A DNA stretch of 7,292 nt. Origin: Synergistaceae bacterium (GTDB lineage Bacteria; Synergistota; Synergistia; Synergistales; Aminobacteriaceae). The DNA is taken from the NCBI GenBank assembly GCA_017458545.1, contig JAFTBA010000334.1:1-7292 (forward strand). The letters are read 5' to 3'. The translations under genes were made by a program, and so were the position numbers. The notes beneath the pieces are model-generated. The model worked only from the letters and a program-made list of their open reading frames with translations, did no database searches and was not told the DNA's origin. This document shows positions 1 to 6,712 of the stretch, piece after piece. How positions within the stretch are numbered: the first letter of the stretch is position 1; each line of letters begins with the position of its first letter.

Positions 1-1
1 C

Positions 2-2233
2 GAGGCAGAAGGCAAAGCAGCTTTCACGCTCACGGATAGTGATGGAAACGTGTACGAGTATGGCAAGGATTTTGCGCTGAGGAGTACCTCGCTTACAAGC
101 GGAACACTACAGCTTGTGATGCCCCCCTACGGCTACGTACCTACAGATTACAGCGACTGGTCAGCGACAAGAGCAGTCCCGCGTTCCGGGCTCACCCTGA
201 CCTACAACAATTCAGTCTCACGCACAGTAATTTCTTCAGAGACAGTTGAGGACGCATTAGGCTTTATCCCGTCAACGTCAAATTACTCGAAACTCTCAAT
301 CACCGACATTGACGGCAATGCTTACACTGAGGGTACCGATTACAATCTCAACCAGTTAACGGGCGAAGTAACATTCATTTCCACAGCAGTAGCCCCTAAA
401 TATCCAACAGGTGCTTACACTCTGACATACGTTGCAGCCGGCGGAGAAGCCCTCACCACTGACGGCGTTAAGCGTTCGGCAACAGACTCAACCACAGTAG
501 CTGCCTCAGACCTTGACGGCGGTACAACAACGATAACTTACGGCAACAAGACATACTATGAGGGTATCGACTTCAACATAGGCGAAGACTCAGACAGCAA
601 TGCTACGGTCGAATGGATACCCGACAGCCGCGACGGCTATGAATGGTATTACCCGACATCGGGCGCAGCATACACGATTAATCACACTGACGATGACGGC
701 AACACTACGACTTACAGCGCGACAAGAACAGCAAGCACTACCCTCAGCATGTCCGATTACGGAATGACCACTGCAACAGGTTCGATAAGCGTTCAGTACG
801 GTGATGACGAGAATTATTACAAACTGGATAGCGATGGAGATATGGGCGATGGGAGAACAGTAATCAAAGCTACGCACGGTATCGACATTACCCCCACAAC
901 AGGAAGTTCATTCACCTTCAACTGGGCTGCACCGACTCTGACATCAAGGTCAAATCTTCCCTCATACGGCACTGAACTCACTGTGCAGTACGAGTATGAT
1001 GCCAACACTTTTGATTTGGCTGATGACTGTGACGGCGAACTGCTTTACGCATTGGGGTTCACGAAATCTGACGGCAGTTATGACGATTACACTGCAGCAC
1101 AGAATGCCATACTCAGGGTTGACGATCAGACAGTTGAAAGAGACTCCAATGACATCGGTGCTGACTATGAGAACGAACTCATTAAGGGCGTAACTATGCA
1201 CCTCAAAGGTACTGGCACAGTATCGCTGGACATTTCGCATGACGCTGAAAAAGCTGTCGAAGCGATTCAGACTTTTGTCGACAACTATAACGACCTCATG
1301 ACCTGGATGAATACCAGAATGACTGAAAAACAGGTTGACGAAGACACTGCAGCTACTATTGACAGCGATGACTTCAGAATGAGATGGGGACTCCTTCACG
1401 GCAACTCACTGCTCAGACAGACGAAGACTCAGATGAGGAATATTACCTCACAGAATTTCACGTTCTCGTTCACACAGAGAAAAAGCAGCGAAGAAGTTTA
1501 CGGTACTATGGCGTTCAACGGTCTGAAAACTTCATCAACGTTAAGACTCAGAATAGGGACTAAGTATGTTGACGTTACGATAGATCCTACAGATACGCTT
1601 GAGACTATCGTTGCGAAGATTAACGATGACACTAAGAACGGTCCTATGCACAACATTTATTACGACGATAACGGCAACAAACTGGCTACTCCTTTGCTGA
1701 GGGCAAGCGTTGAGAATGACATGCTCGTGATAAATTCGACATCAAGCGATGAGATTACAATGTCAGGTTCTGCTGCTATGAACGCACTCAAGATGAATTA
1801 CACCTATAAAGGACTGTACCAGATAGGTATTGAGTCAACATCGGACGATTACGGCAAGAGCGGTGAACTCGTATTTGATTCGAGCGAGTTCATGGAGGCG
1901 CTTGAGGATAATCCCGATGAGGTTCAGGCATTGATGCTGAAATTTGTTGACCAGTTCGGCACTTGGACGAGGAGTATGCTCAACAGTTCGGCGAGCGGTG
2001 AAACTTCGGGTACATTAACGCGCGAGATTGAGAACATTCAGAGTCAGATAGACAACATCAACGAGTACTTAGAGAAGTATCAGGAAAGGCTCGACAGAAT
2101 GGAAGAGAACCTCAGAACCAGATACGCTAACACTGAGACGAGTCTGGCGAAACTTAATCAGCAGGCTTCGGCAATGGCATCAATTCTCCAGCAGCTCAGC
2201 GGAACAAATAACAATAACAACTCATCAAGCTAA
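2..2233 (+). CDS. fliD: Flagellar filament cap protein FliD (hook-associated protein 2), 5'-truncated
   Basis: FliD sits as an oligomer at the tip of the growing flagellum, outside the cell, and helps exported flagellin fold into the filament. The frame is open to the left edge, so the GTG at nt 50 is internal and the N-terminal D0/D1 segment is missing; 743 residues are visible. Landmarks in order: a Thr/Ser/Asp/Tyr-rich beta-strand region (nt 2-1010); the FliD signature ALGF, QNAILRVDD, then GVTMHLKGTG (nt about 1049-1240); the helix AIQTFVDNYNDLMTWMN (about 1262-1315); an inserted beta domain (about 1496-1790); a FliD_C stretch with LVFDSSEFMEALEDNPDEVQ (about 1868-1930); and a long coiled coil ending in LNQQASAMASILQQL (about 2012-2200), the classic FliD tail. 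The end is Asn/Ser-rich. The protein is much larger than minimal FliD proteins of roughly 400-500 residues. A terminator follows directly, so this is the last gene of its unit. Identification is firm; the surface domains are atypical. Confidence 0.92.
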   Translation, partial: EAEGKAAFTLTDSDGNVYEYGKDFALRSTSLTSGTLQLVMPPYGYVPTDYSDWSATRAVPRSGLTLTYNNSVSRTVISSETVEDALGFIPSTSNYSKLSITDIDGNAYTEGTDYNLNQLTGEVTFISTAVAPKYPTGAYTLTYVAAGGEALTTDGVKRSATDSTTVAASDLDGGTTTITYGNKTYYEGIDFNIGEDSDSNATVEWIPDSRDGYEWYYPTSGAAYTINHTDDDGNTTTYSATRTASTTLSMSDYGMTTATGSISVQYGDDENYYKLDSDGDMGDGRTVIKATHGIDITPTTGSSFTFNWAAPTLTSRSNLPSYGTELTVQYEYDANTFDLADDCDGELLYALGFTKSDGSYDDYTAAQNAILRVDDQTVERDSNDIGADYENELIKGVTMHLKGTGTVSLDISHDAEKAVEAIQTFVDNYNDLMTWMNTRMTEKQVDEDTAATIDSDDFRMRWGLLHGNSLLRQTKTQMRNITSQNFTFSFTQRKSSEEVYGTMAFNGLKTSSTLRLRIGTKYVDVTIDPTDTLETIVAKINDDTKNGPMHNIYYDDNGNKLATPLLRASVENDMLVINSTSSDEITMSGSAAMNALKMNYTYKGLYQIGIESTSDDYGKSGELVFDSSEFMEALEDNPDEVQALMLKFVDQFGTWTRSMLNSSASGETSGTLTREIENIQSQIDNINEYLEKYQERLDRMEENLRTRYANTETSLAKLNQQASAMASILQQLSGTNNNNNSSS
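23..928 (+). repeat. Tandem degenerate protein modules inside FliD (YxEGxDY type)
   Basis: Four related segments, about 50-60 residues each, can be aligned by eye within the FliD frame: nt 23-208, 293-433, 521-688 and, weakly, 779-928. The first three share D-x-D-G or a similar turn, then Tyr, then YEYGKDF / YTEGTDY / YEGIDFN. A Gly-rich turn with a beta strand follows, and each ends in a strand such as LTLTYNN, YTLTYV or YTINHT. The pattern suggests duplicated beta-sandwich modules forming the exposed D2/D3 part of the cap. The DNA itself is not obviously repeated, so the duplication is old or under diversifying change. The fourth copy may be coincidental. Confidence 0.5.
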
Positions 2234-2249
2234 AACATAAAAATTTCTG

Positions 2250-2285
2250 ACACTCCCTTAAATTTCAGGGGAGTGTTTTTTTTTT
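2250..2285 (+). terminator. Intrinsic terminator after fliD
   Basis: ACACTCCC (2250-2257) pairs with GGGAGTGT (2269-2276), an 8-bp stem with an 11-nt loop. The T run starts at 2276 and continues for ten T residues to 2285. It lies 17 nt after the fliD stop codon and should end the flagellar transcript. Confidence 0.9.
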
Positions 2286-2292
2286 GCGCTGC

Positions 2293-2301
2293 TGTTAAAA
2301 T
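2293..2301 (+). promoter_or_regulatory. Possible extended -10 promoter for the antiporter gene
   Basis: TGTTAAAAT matches an extended -10 element (TG-n-TAAAAT). It lies just after the fliD terminator and about 42 nt before the antiporter start. No good -35 box is present at the usual distance. A promoter is expected somewhere here because the upstream terminator is strong, but this exact placement is tentative. Confidence 0.35.
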
Positions 2302-2343
2302 TATGCGGAAATTTCAATCTTTTCACAGGAGGCTTTAATTTTT

Positions 2344-3798
2344 ATGTTAGCTCTGATTAAATTGAGTCCCGTCCTTGTTTTAGGTATATTGATGAGGTTA
2401 GGACTTGATATACTTCTTGCTGCTCCTCTGGCTATGGTCTACGCAATCCTCATAGGAATGATTTTCGCTCACGTCCGTTTCAATGACCTCATGGACGCTG
2501 CTATCGAAAACCTCAAACACATTCTCGTGGTCTTCCTGATTCTTCAAATGGCTTACGCCGTTGCAACTTGTTTCATGGAAACAGGAGTCGCCGCTGAAAT
2601 CATAACCATTGCCCTTTCACTGGGACTCACTGCCAAACTCGTTGCTGCCGTTGCACTGATAGTTACTGCAATACTCTCTATAGCTACAGGCACCTCATGG
2701 GGAACGTTCGCGGCATGTGCACCTATTTTCCTTTGGCTCAATCATATCGTAGGAGGAAGCATAGTTCTTACTATTTCGGCAATCGCAGGAGGCTCGTGCT
2801 TCGGTGATAACATCGGCCTCATCTCTGATACTACTGTCGTAAGCTCAAGCCTTCAGGGTGTAGTCATAACCGACAGGGTAAGGCATCAGGGTGTATGGTC
2901 ATTCCTCTGCTTAATCTGCGGAGTAGCTGCGTTCTATTTCGCTGCGGTCAACATGGGATTACCCGACACAGTAGGAAATGCAAATGAGGCAATAGCTCAG
3001 ATACCTTCATCAGTTTGGGACGCTCTTCAGGAAAAAAGACCCGCAGCCGTTACACTGCTCAAACAGGTTCAGGCAGGCGGCCTCTCATGGTACATGGTCA
3101 TTCCGTTAATAGCTGTACTCGTCCTCGCAGGTATGGGCGTTAATACTCTTATATGTCTGGGTTCGGGTATATTAGGCTCGTTAATATGCGGTTACTTCGC
3201 TGGAACTGTTACGGACATAATGAAATTCCTTGAGATGGTGCAGTCAAGTTTTGCTGACGCCGGCAGCTGGGTCATAGTCATGATGTTATGGATAGGCGCA
3301 TTCGGAGGAGTCATGAGACGTATGGACGCTTTCGACGCAATAGCAGCCCTCGTTATGAAATGCGTTCACAATGTAAAACAGTTAATGTTTGCTAACGGAC
3401 TGTTATGCCTCGTGGGTAATGCCGCACTTGCTGACGAAATGGCTCAGATAGTTACCATGAGTCCTATCATCAAAGACTTAACCGAGCGCAACGTTAAGGG
3501 CGATCCCAAAGCAATGTACAAACTTGCTCTGAGGAATGCAACATTTGCCGATGCTATGGGAGTATTCGGTTCACAGTTAATCCCTTGGCATGTGTATTTA
3601 GCGTTCTTCATCGGTATTGCTTACGCAGTCTACCCTGTTTCCGAAAGCACTGTCAGCGTTACTGATATAATCCTTCACAATTACCTCGCATGGATTGCAG
3701 TGCTCTCAATGTTGATATTAACGGTTACCGGGCTTGACAGGTTCATACCGCTGTTCAGGCTTCCTTCAGAACCCGAAGTTCAGTTAATTAAGGAATAA
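2344..3798 (+). CDS. NhaC-family ion antiporter (Na+/H+ or solute exchanger)
   Basis: This is a 484-residue integral membrane protein with about 11-12 hydrophobic segments. The first half carries the family hallmarks GTSWGTFAACAPI (residues 116-128) and GGSCFGDNIGLISDTTVVSS (149-168). The second half has the related region ALADEMAQIV and LRNATFADAMGVFGSQLIPWHVYLAF, which matches the conserved re-entrant LIPW segment of this family. NhaC-family proteins exchange Na+ for H+ at the inner membrane. Relatives such as MleN couple malate/lactate exchange to ions, so the substrate cannot be fixed from sequence. ATG 2344 is chosen because AGGAGG lies at 2327-2332, with 11-nt spacing, and the first helix follows at once. 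The common SP after GDK/GDN in many members is GL here (GDNIGLISDTT), which may mark a subfamily. It has terminators on both sides and so is probably monocistronic. The family call is strong; the transported ion is open. Confidence 0.85.
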   Translation: MLALIKLSPVLVLGILMRLGLDILLAAPLAMVYAILIGMIFAHVRFNDLMDAAIENLKHILVVFLILQMAYAVATCFMETGVAAEIITIALSLGLTAKLVAAVALIVTAILSIATGTSWGTFAACAPIFLWLNHIVGGSIVLTISAIAGGSCFGDNIGLISDTTVVSSSLQGVVITDRVRHQGVWSFLCLICGVAAFYFAAVNMGLPDTVGNANEAIAQIPSSVWDALQEKRPAAVTLLKQVQAGGLSWYMVIPLIAVLVLAGMGVNTLICLGSGILGSLICGYFAGTVTDIMKFLEMVQSSFADAGSWVIVMMLWIGAFGGVMRRMDAFDAIAALVMKCVHNVKQLMFANGLLCLVGNAALADEMAQIVTMSPIIKDLTERNVKGDPKAMYKLALRNATFADAMGVFGSQLIPWHVYLAFFIGIAYAVYPVSESTVSVTDIILHNYLAWIAVLSMLILTVTGLDRFIPLFRLPSEPEVQLIKE

Positions 3799-3811
3799 CG
3801 CTGATATAATT

Positions 3812-3850
3812 AAGAGCAGGGCTTTAATTTTGGGGCTCTGCTTTTATTTT
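3812..3850 (+). terminator. Intrinsic terminator after the antiporter gene
   Basis: AGCAG (3815-3819) pairs with CTGCT (3838-3842). The stem continues inward through GGC/GCT with G-U pairs and outward with AA/TT. A T-rich tract (TTTTATTTTTT) follows on the 3' side. It begins 14 nt after the stop codon and separates the antiporter from trpF. Confidence 0.8.
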
Positions 3851-3880
3851 TTGTGAACTGAAAAATTAATGAGGCATACT
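3851..3880 (+). promoter_or_regulatory. Candidate promoter directly in front of trpF
   Basis: TTGTGA (3851-3856) and CATACT (3875-3880) are 18 nt apart and match sigma70-type -35 and -10 boxes at four of six positions each. Transcription would begin around 3886-3889, at or next to the ATG, giving a nearly leaderless message. The -35 overlaps the end of the upstream terminator tract. The match is modest, but the terminator just upstream means a promoter must lie close by. Confidence 0.4.
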
Positions 3881-3888
3881 GAAACAAA

Positions 3889-4512
3889 ATGGTCAAAGTA
3901 AAAATCTGCGGCATATGCCATGAATCCGAAATAGGAATAATGAATGAATTAGTACCTGATTTTGTCGGCTTTGTTTTCGTTAAGAAGAGCCGTCATTTTA
4001 TTGCCCCCGAACACGCGGGCTATTTACGTTCAAAGTTAAGGCCCGGTATAAAATCGGTCGGCGTTTTCAACAACGAGTCGCTTCAAAACGTAGCACTCTG
4101 TGTTGAAACTGCAGGGCTTAATATGGTACAGCTTCACGGCGATGAAACAGGCGAATACGTTGCAGCCCTGCGCGAATACATACGCTGTCCCATAATGAAA
4201 GTCTACAAGGTAGCAAAACCTATTGACGCTGAAAAAGCTCTGTATTCGACAGCCGATTACGTTATGTTGGACGGGGGCAACGCAGGAGACGGAAAGACTT
4301 TCGACTGGTCAATGCTCGGACGTATGAGACGCAAATTCTTTCTTTCCGGCGGTCTTACCCCCGAAAACATGCAGGAAGCCCTTAACCTTGACCCTCAGCC
4401 CTACGCACTCAGCGCAAGCTCAGGAGTTGAGGCTCACAGAACTAAGGATTACAGGAAAGTAATGAAGTTCATTCTGGGCGTAAAGAGTTTCAAGAAATCA
4501 AGCTCGCATTAG
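3889..4512 (+). CDS. trpF: Phosphoribosylanthranilate isomerase TrpF (divergent)
   Basis: TrpF is a cytoplasmic (beta/alpha)8 barrel that isomerises N-(5-phosphoribosyl)anthranilate to CdRP, the third step of tryptophan synthesis. The 207-residue length is normal. Visible motifs are KICGI with the catalytic Cys7, FVGFVF (25-30), VQLHGDE (80-86), MLDGG with the general acid Asp128, GDGKTFDW (133-140), FLSGGLTPENM (151-161) and SSGVE (177-181). Two usually conserved positions differ: the Arg of the S-x-R motif (Arg36 in Thermotoga numbering) is His36, and the Asp before SSGVE (the D of DVSSGVE) is Ser175. An in-frame TGA at 3880-3882 and the KICG motif at residue 5 leave ATG 3889 as the only sensible start. 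No good ribosome site precedes it; GAGG is 14 nt away. No other trp gene is present in the window. It is probably co-transcribed with the transporter downstream. Family membership is firm; full activity is less so. Confidence 0.88.
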   Translation: MVKVKICGICHESEIGIMNELVPDFVGFVFVKKSRHFIAPEHAGYLRSKLRPGIKSVGVFNNESLQNVALCVETAGLNMVQLHGDETGEYVAALREYIRCPIMKVYKVAKPIDAEKALYSTADYVMLDGGNAGDGKTFDWSMLGRMRRKFFLSGGLTPENMQEALNLDPQPYALSASSGVEAHRTKDYRKVMKFILGVKSFKKSSSH

Positions 4513-4533
4513 CAGGTTAACGGTAAAAAAAAA

Positions 4534-5397
4534 ATGATTCAGCTTTTCACAGCGGGAATACTCTGGGGAACTATCGGAATTTTCGTTAAGACACTTTCAT
4601 CAATGGGTGCTGACGGTTCAACAATAAGTTTTCTGAGAATGTTCTCGGCTTTGGCGGTAACGTCAGTGCTTGCGTTTTGCAAACACGGAAGAAAAATAAT
4701 ACTGCATGACAAATATACAATCGCTGTATGTCTGCTTCTCGGCCTCGTCTCAAACGGAATATTCAACATTCTCTACTCGTACTCAATCAGCACTAACGGT
4801 ATGGGAGTTGCCAGCGTCCTCATGTACACAGCTCCTGTATTCACGGCTATAGCATCGGCGTTAATGTTCGGTGAGAAATTTTCGGCGGTTAAGATCTCAG
4901 CGCTTGCCATGAATATTTTGGGGTGCGTTCTGACCGTAACGGGAGGTAATTTCAGCGGAAGTGCCGTAAATTTTTGGGGGCTTCTCGCTGGATTGGGTAC
5001 GGGTTTCTGCTACGGAATGGCCGCAGTTATAGGCAGGCTCGCAGGTGAAAAGACTGACGCATTGATTACGAGCGTGTACAGTTATTTGGCGGCATCGGTG
5101 TTCCTGATTGTGTTCATGAAGCCTGATATATCGTCCGCGTTGAACAGCCCAGGGATTTTGGGAGTAGGATTCCTTTACGGACTGATACCGACATCACTTG
5201 CCTATTTGGTGTACTATAATGCCCTGAAGATGATTGACGATACCAGCAAAGTACCCGTTATCGCCTCAATAGAACCCGTTGCAGCTGTGATGATAGGGAT
5301 GACGTTTTACGGCGAGAAAATAGGAATTGTAAACTTAATCGGAATTGCTGTAGTTCTTATCTCGATTATCATAATGGCAAAATCAAAATCAAAATAA
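4534..5397 (+). CDS. EamA/DMT-superfamily transporter (10 TM)
   Basis: This is a 287-residue inner-membrane protein with two tandem EamA repeats, about residues 1-137 and 147-283, each of five helices. Typical marks are GILWGTIGIFVK near the start, the MYTAPVFTAIASALMFGEK strand-turn in repeat 1, and the matching IASIEPVAAVMIGMTFYGEK in repeat 2. It ends in a short Lys-rich tail. DMT proteins of this type move amino acids, metabolites or drugs, usually outward. Nothing in the sequence names the substrate. It lies 21 nt after trpF with no terminator between, which suggests one transcript and makes an aromatic amino acid or pathway intermediate a reasonable but unproven cargo. The start codon follows a run of ten A residues (4525-4534). 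Only weak Shine-Dalgarno matches (AGG, CGG) are present, so translation may depend on the A-rich leader. Confidence 0.86.
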   Translation: MIQLFTAGILWGTIGIFVKTLSSMGADGSTISFLRMFSALAVTSVLAFCKHGRKIILHDKYTIAVCLLLGLVSNGIFNILYSYSISTNGMGVASVLMYTAPVFTAIASALMFGEKFSAVKISALAMNILGCVLTVTGGNFSGSAVNFWGLLAGLGTGFCYGMAAVIGRLAGEKTDALITSVYSYLAASVFLIVFMKPDISSALNSPGILGVGFLYGLIPTSLAYLVYYNALKMIDDTSKVPVIASIEPVAAVMIGMTFYGEKIGIVNLIGIAVVLISIIIMAKSKSK

Positions 5398-5435
5398 ACT
5401 ACACACAAAAGATTCCTGTTGACTCATAACTGACA

Positions 5436-5464
5436 CTGACAATAAACCTCCTTAAGGTGATAAT
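5436..5464 (+). promoter_or_regulatory. Sigma70-type promoter for the DHS-like gene
   Basis: CTGACA (5436-5441) and GATAAT (5459-5464) are separated by the ideal 17 nt, and each matches five of six consensus bases. Transcription would start near 5471, leaving a leader of about 36 nt with the ribosome site at 5492-5498 free. An alternative pairing, TTGACT (5419-5424) with CAATAA (5440-5445), has only 15 nt spacing and is weaker. Confidence 0.6.
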
Positions 5465-5505
5465 ATTTTGAGGAAAGTCTACGGAACATCTAAGGAGGTT
5501 TTTTT
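5444..5505 (+). terminator. 11-bp inverted repeat plus T tract: terminator-like and ribosome-site masking
   Basis: AAACCTCCTTA (5444-5454) is perfectly complementary to TAAGGAGGTTT (5491-5501), with a 36-nt loop. The T run 5499-5505 follows. In a transcript coming from trpF/eamA this forms a hairpin ending in U residues, and no other terminator is visible after eamA. The 3' arm is also the Shine-Dalgarno sequence of the next gene. The 5' arm lies in the spacer of the 5436-5464 promoter, so a transcript starting near 5471 would lack it. Confidence 0.55.
5492..5498 (+). promoter_or_regulatory. Strong Shine-Dalgarno that sets the start of the DHS-like gene
   Basis: AAGGAGG ends 8 nt before ATG 5507, an optimal placement. 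This argues for ATG 5507 over the in-frame TTG at 5468, which would add 13 residues and lies at or before the predicted transcription start. Confidence 0.85.
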
Positions 5506-5506
5506 G

Positions 5507-6712
5507 ATGTCAAATTTATTCGGACTCTCACAGCTTGATTATTTCCGTTCCTCACTCGATGAGCATTCGCGCACCCTACTGGCCTCAGCAGTCGAACGCA
5601 TTACCTCAGCAAAAAGGAACGGTTCGCGCGTAATGGTCGTTACCGGTTCAGGCCCTAACATTCACGAGGGTGTTACAACGTTAATCGCTGAACTTATCCG
5701 TGTGGGACTCGTTGATGCCGTTTCAACAAGCTCGGCAGTCATAGCTCACGAAATGGCAGGTTCACTCGACAGGGTTTACCGTGTTGACGCTGAAGCTCTC
5801 GGTATGGACATGGCCAAGATGCCGCGCGGTGATGTCTTTGAGTTCACCTGCATGACAGACTCTGAAATCGACTCACTCAAACGCGAAATGCCCCTCGATG
5901 ATGAACTGCTTAAACGCGGCAGCTCACTCCCTCACGTCAACGAAATCATCAAAGCCGCAGGCAATATGGCTTACCCTATGGGACTCAGAACTGAAAGACT
6001 CGCTCATGAAGTTTTATCGCTCGCCAGAATGTACGGGCTTCCTTTTGAGACGGTTGCCGGCTGGGGCTGCGATGAACACACTATGTTAGGTGCTGCTGCA
6101 CGCCGTAACATTCCTGTTCTGGTTACGATACCGCAGTTAGTAGGCGGAGGCGCTGTAGGAATGTCAATAGGCGATTCGATTCCTGTCTCGGAAAGATCAA
6201 TGAGAATCTCAAGAATGTTAGCGTCATGTGATGTTATTATCGAGTCGGCAGTAGCTTTGACTCAGGAGATTCACGACGGGCCTTTCGAGTGCTATACGGG
6301 TCATGGAATTTGGGCATGGTGGTCGGGTCAGAACACTTACTCGCTCAAAAACAAGACACTGATTCGCATAGACCTTGATGAAAATCTCCGTAAGGCCGTC
6401 GAACTCAATAAGACTGTTCAGGAAGCTATTGACAAAGGACTCCCGAAAACTAAGGCAGCTAAGATACCTTTCCGTATGGAAATGTCAGCGTTTGCGCGCC
6501 ACGAGGGCAGTATACCGATTGTAGGCGACATCGGAAAAGTATGGCCGTTAATCGCTCATGATGTTGCCGAAAATTTTGAGATTGACTTGGATTTTCTGTC
6601 ATCATCTCAGGATACTCCCGAAGGTTCTGCGATGAGGGATTGGATTGTGGATAACGTTAAGCCTCTTGACGTTGAAAAAATGCGCGAACGTTCAAAAACT
6701 TTCGCTAAATAA
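5507..6712 (+). CDS. Deoxyhypusine-synthase-like (DHS-fold) protein of unknown substrate
   Basis: This is a 401-residue soluble, probably cytoplasmic protein with no signal peptide or membrane segment. I cannot name its function. Several stretches resemble the NAD-binding Rossmann-like fold shared by deoxyhypusine synthases and the LOR/SDH-type ornithine cyclodeaminase group: a strand and Gly-turn VMVVTGSGPNIHEG (42-55), ELIRVGLVDAVSTSSAVIAHE (62-82), ARRNIPVLVTIPQ (198-210), GGGAVGMSIGD (213-223) and CDVIIESAVA (241-250). In DHS the matching parts are the G-x-T-S-N-x-x-S turn, the VD-x-x-V-T-T strand and the helix-IPV strand. The DHS catalytic Lys in its SWGK motif has no evident counterpart; the comparable region reads WAWWSGQ (269-275), so hypusine formation is unlikely. 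Hypusine is also not normally made in bacteria, where DHS homologues often modify polyamines or act on other amines. The gene has its own promoter and a perfect ribosome site. Fold call moderate, function unknown. Confidence 0.6.
   Translation: MSNLFGLSQLDYFRSSLDEHSRTLLASAVERITSAKRNGSRVMVVTGSGPNIHEGVTTLIAELIRVGLVDAVSTSSAVIAHEMAGSLDRVYRVDAEALGMDMAKMPRGDVFEFTCMTDSEIDSLKREMPLDDELLKRGSSLPHVNEIIKAAGNMAYPMGLRTERLAHEVLSLARMYGLPFETVAGWGCDEHTMLGAAARRNIPVLVTIPQLVGGGAVGMSIGDSIPVSERSMRISRMLASCDVIIESAVALTQEIHDGPFECYTGHGIWAWWSGQNTYSLKNKTLIRIDLDENLRKAVELNKTVQEAIDKGLPKTKAAKIPFRMEMSAFARHEGSIPIVGDIGKVWPLIAHDVAENFEIDLDFLSSSQDTPEGSAMRDWIVDNVKPLDVEKMRERSKTFAK

Noticed and set aside
50..52. GTG 50 as the fliD start
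   Set aside because: The frame stays open to the left edge with matching FliD-like composition, and the N-terminal FliD domain is missing, so the codon is an internal Val.
996..1193. Second + frame inside fliD
   Set aside because: A short overlapping frame with no recognisable features, wholly inside the conserved FliD coding sequence.
590..1399. Open frames on the minus strand opposite fliD (590-877, 817-1008, 962-1399)
   Set aside because: They are short, Val/Ser/Cys-rich antisense shadows with no domain or ribosome site; the + strand FliD frame explains the region.
2553..2741. Minus-strand frame opposite the antiporter gene, and similar ones at 4539-4769 (-) and 5898-6089 (+)
   Set aside because: Each lies inside a clear conserved gene and shows no independent evidence of coding.
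5468..5506. TTG 5468 as the start of the DHS-like protein, with a weak AAGGTGA site upstream
   Set aside because: ATG 5507 has a perfect AAGGAGG at 8 nt, and TTG 5468 lies at or before the predicted transcription start within the hairpin loop.
5398..5506. A known riboswitch class upstream of the DHS-like gene
   Set aside because: The 36-nt loop shows no conserved core I recognise, and the predicted transcription start would remove half of the structure.
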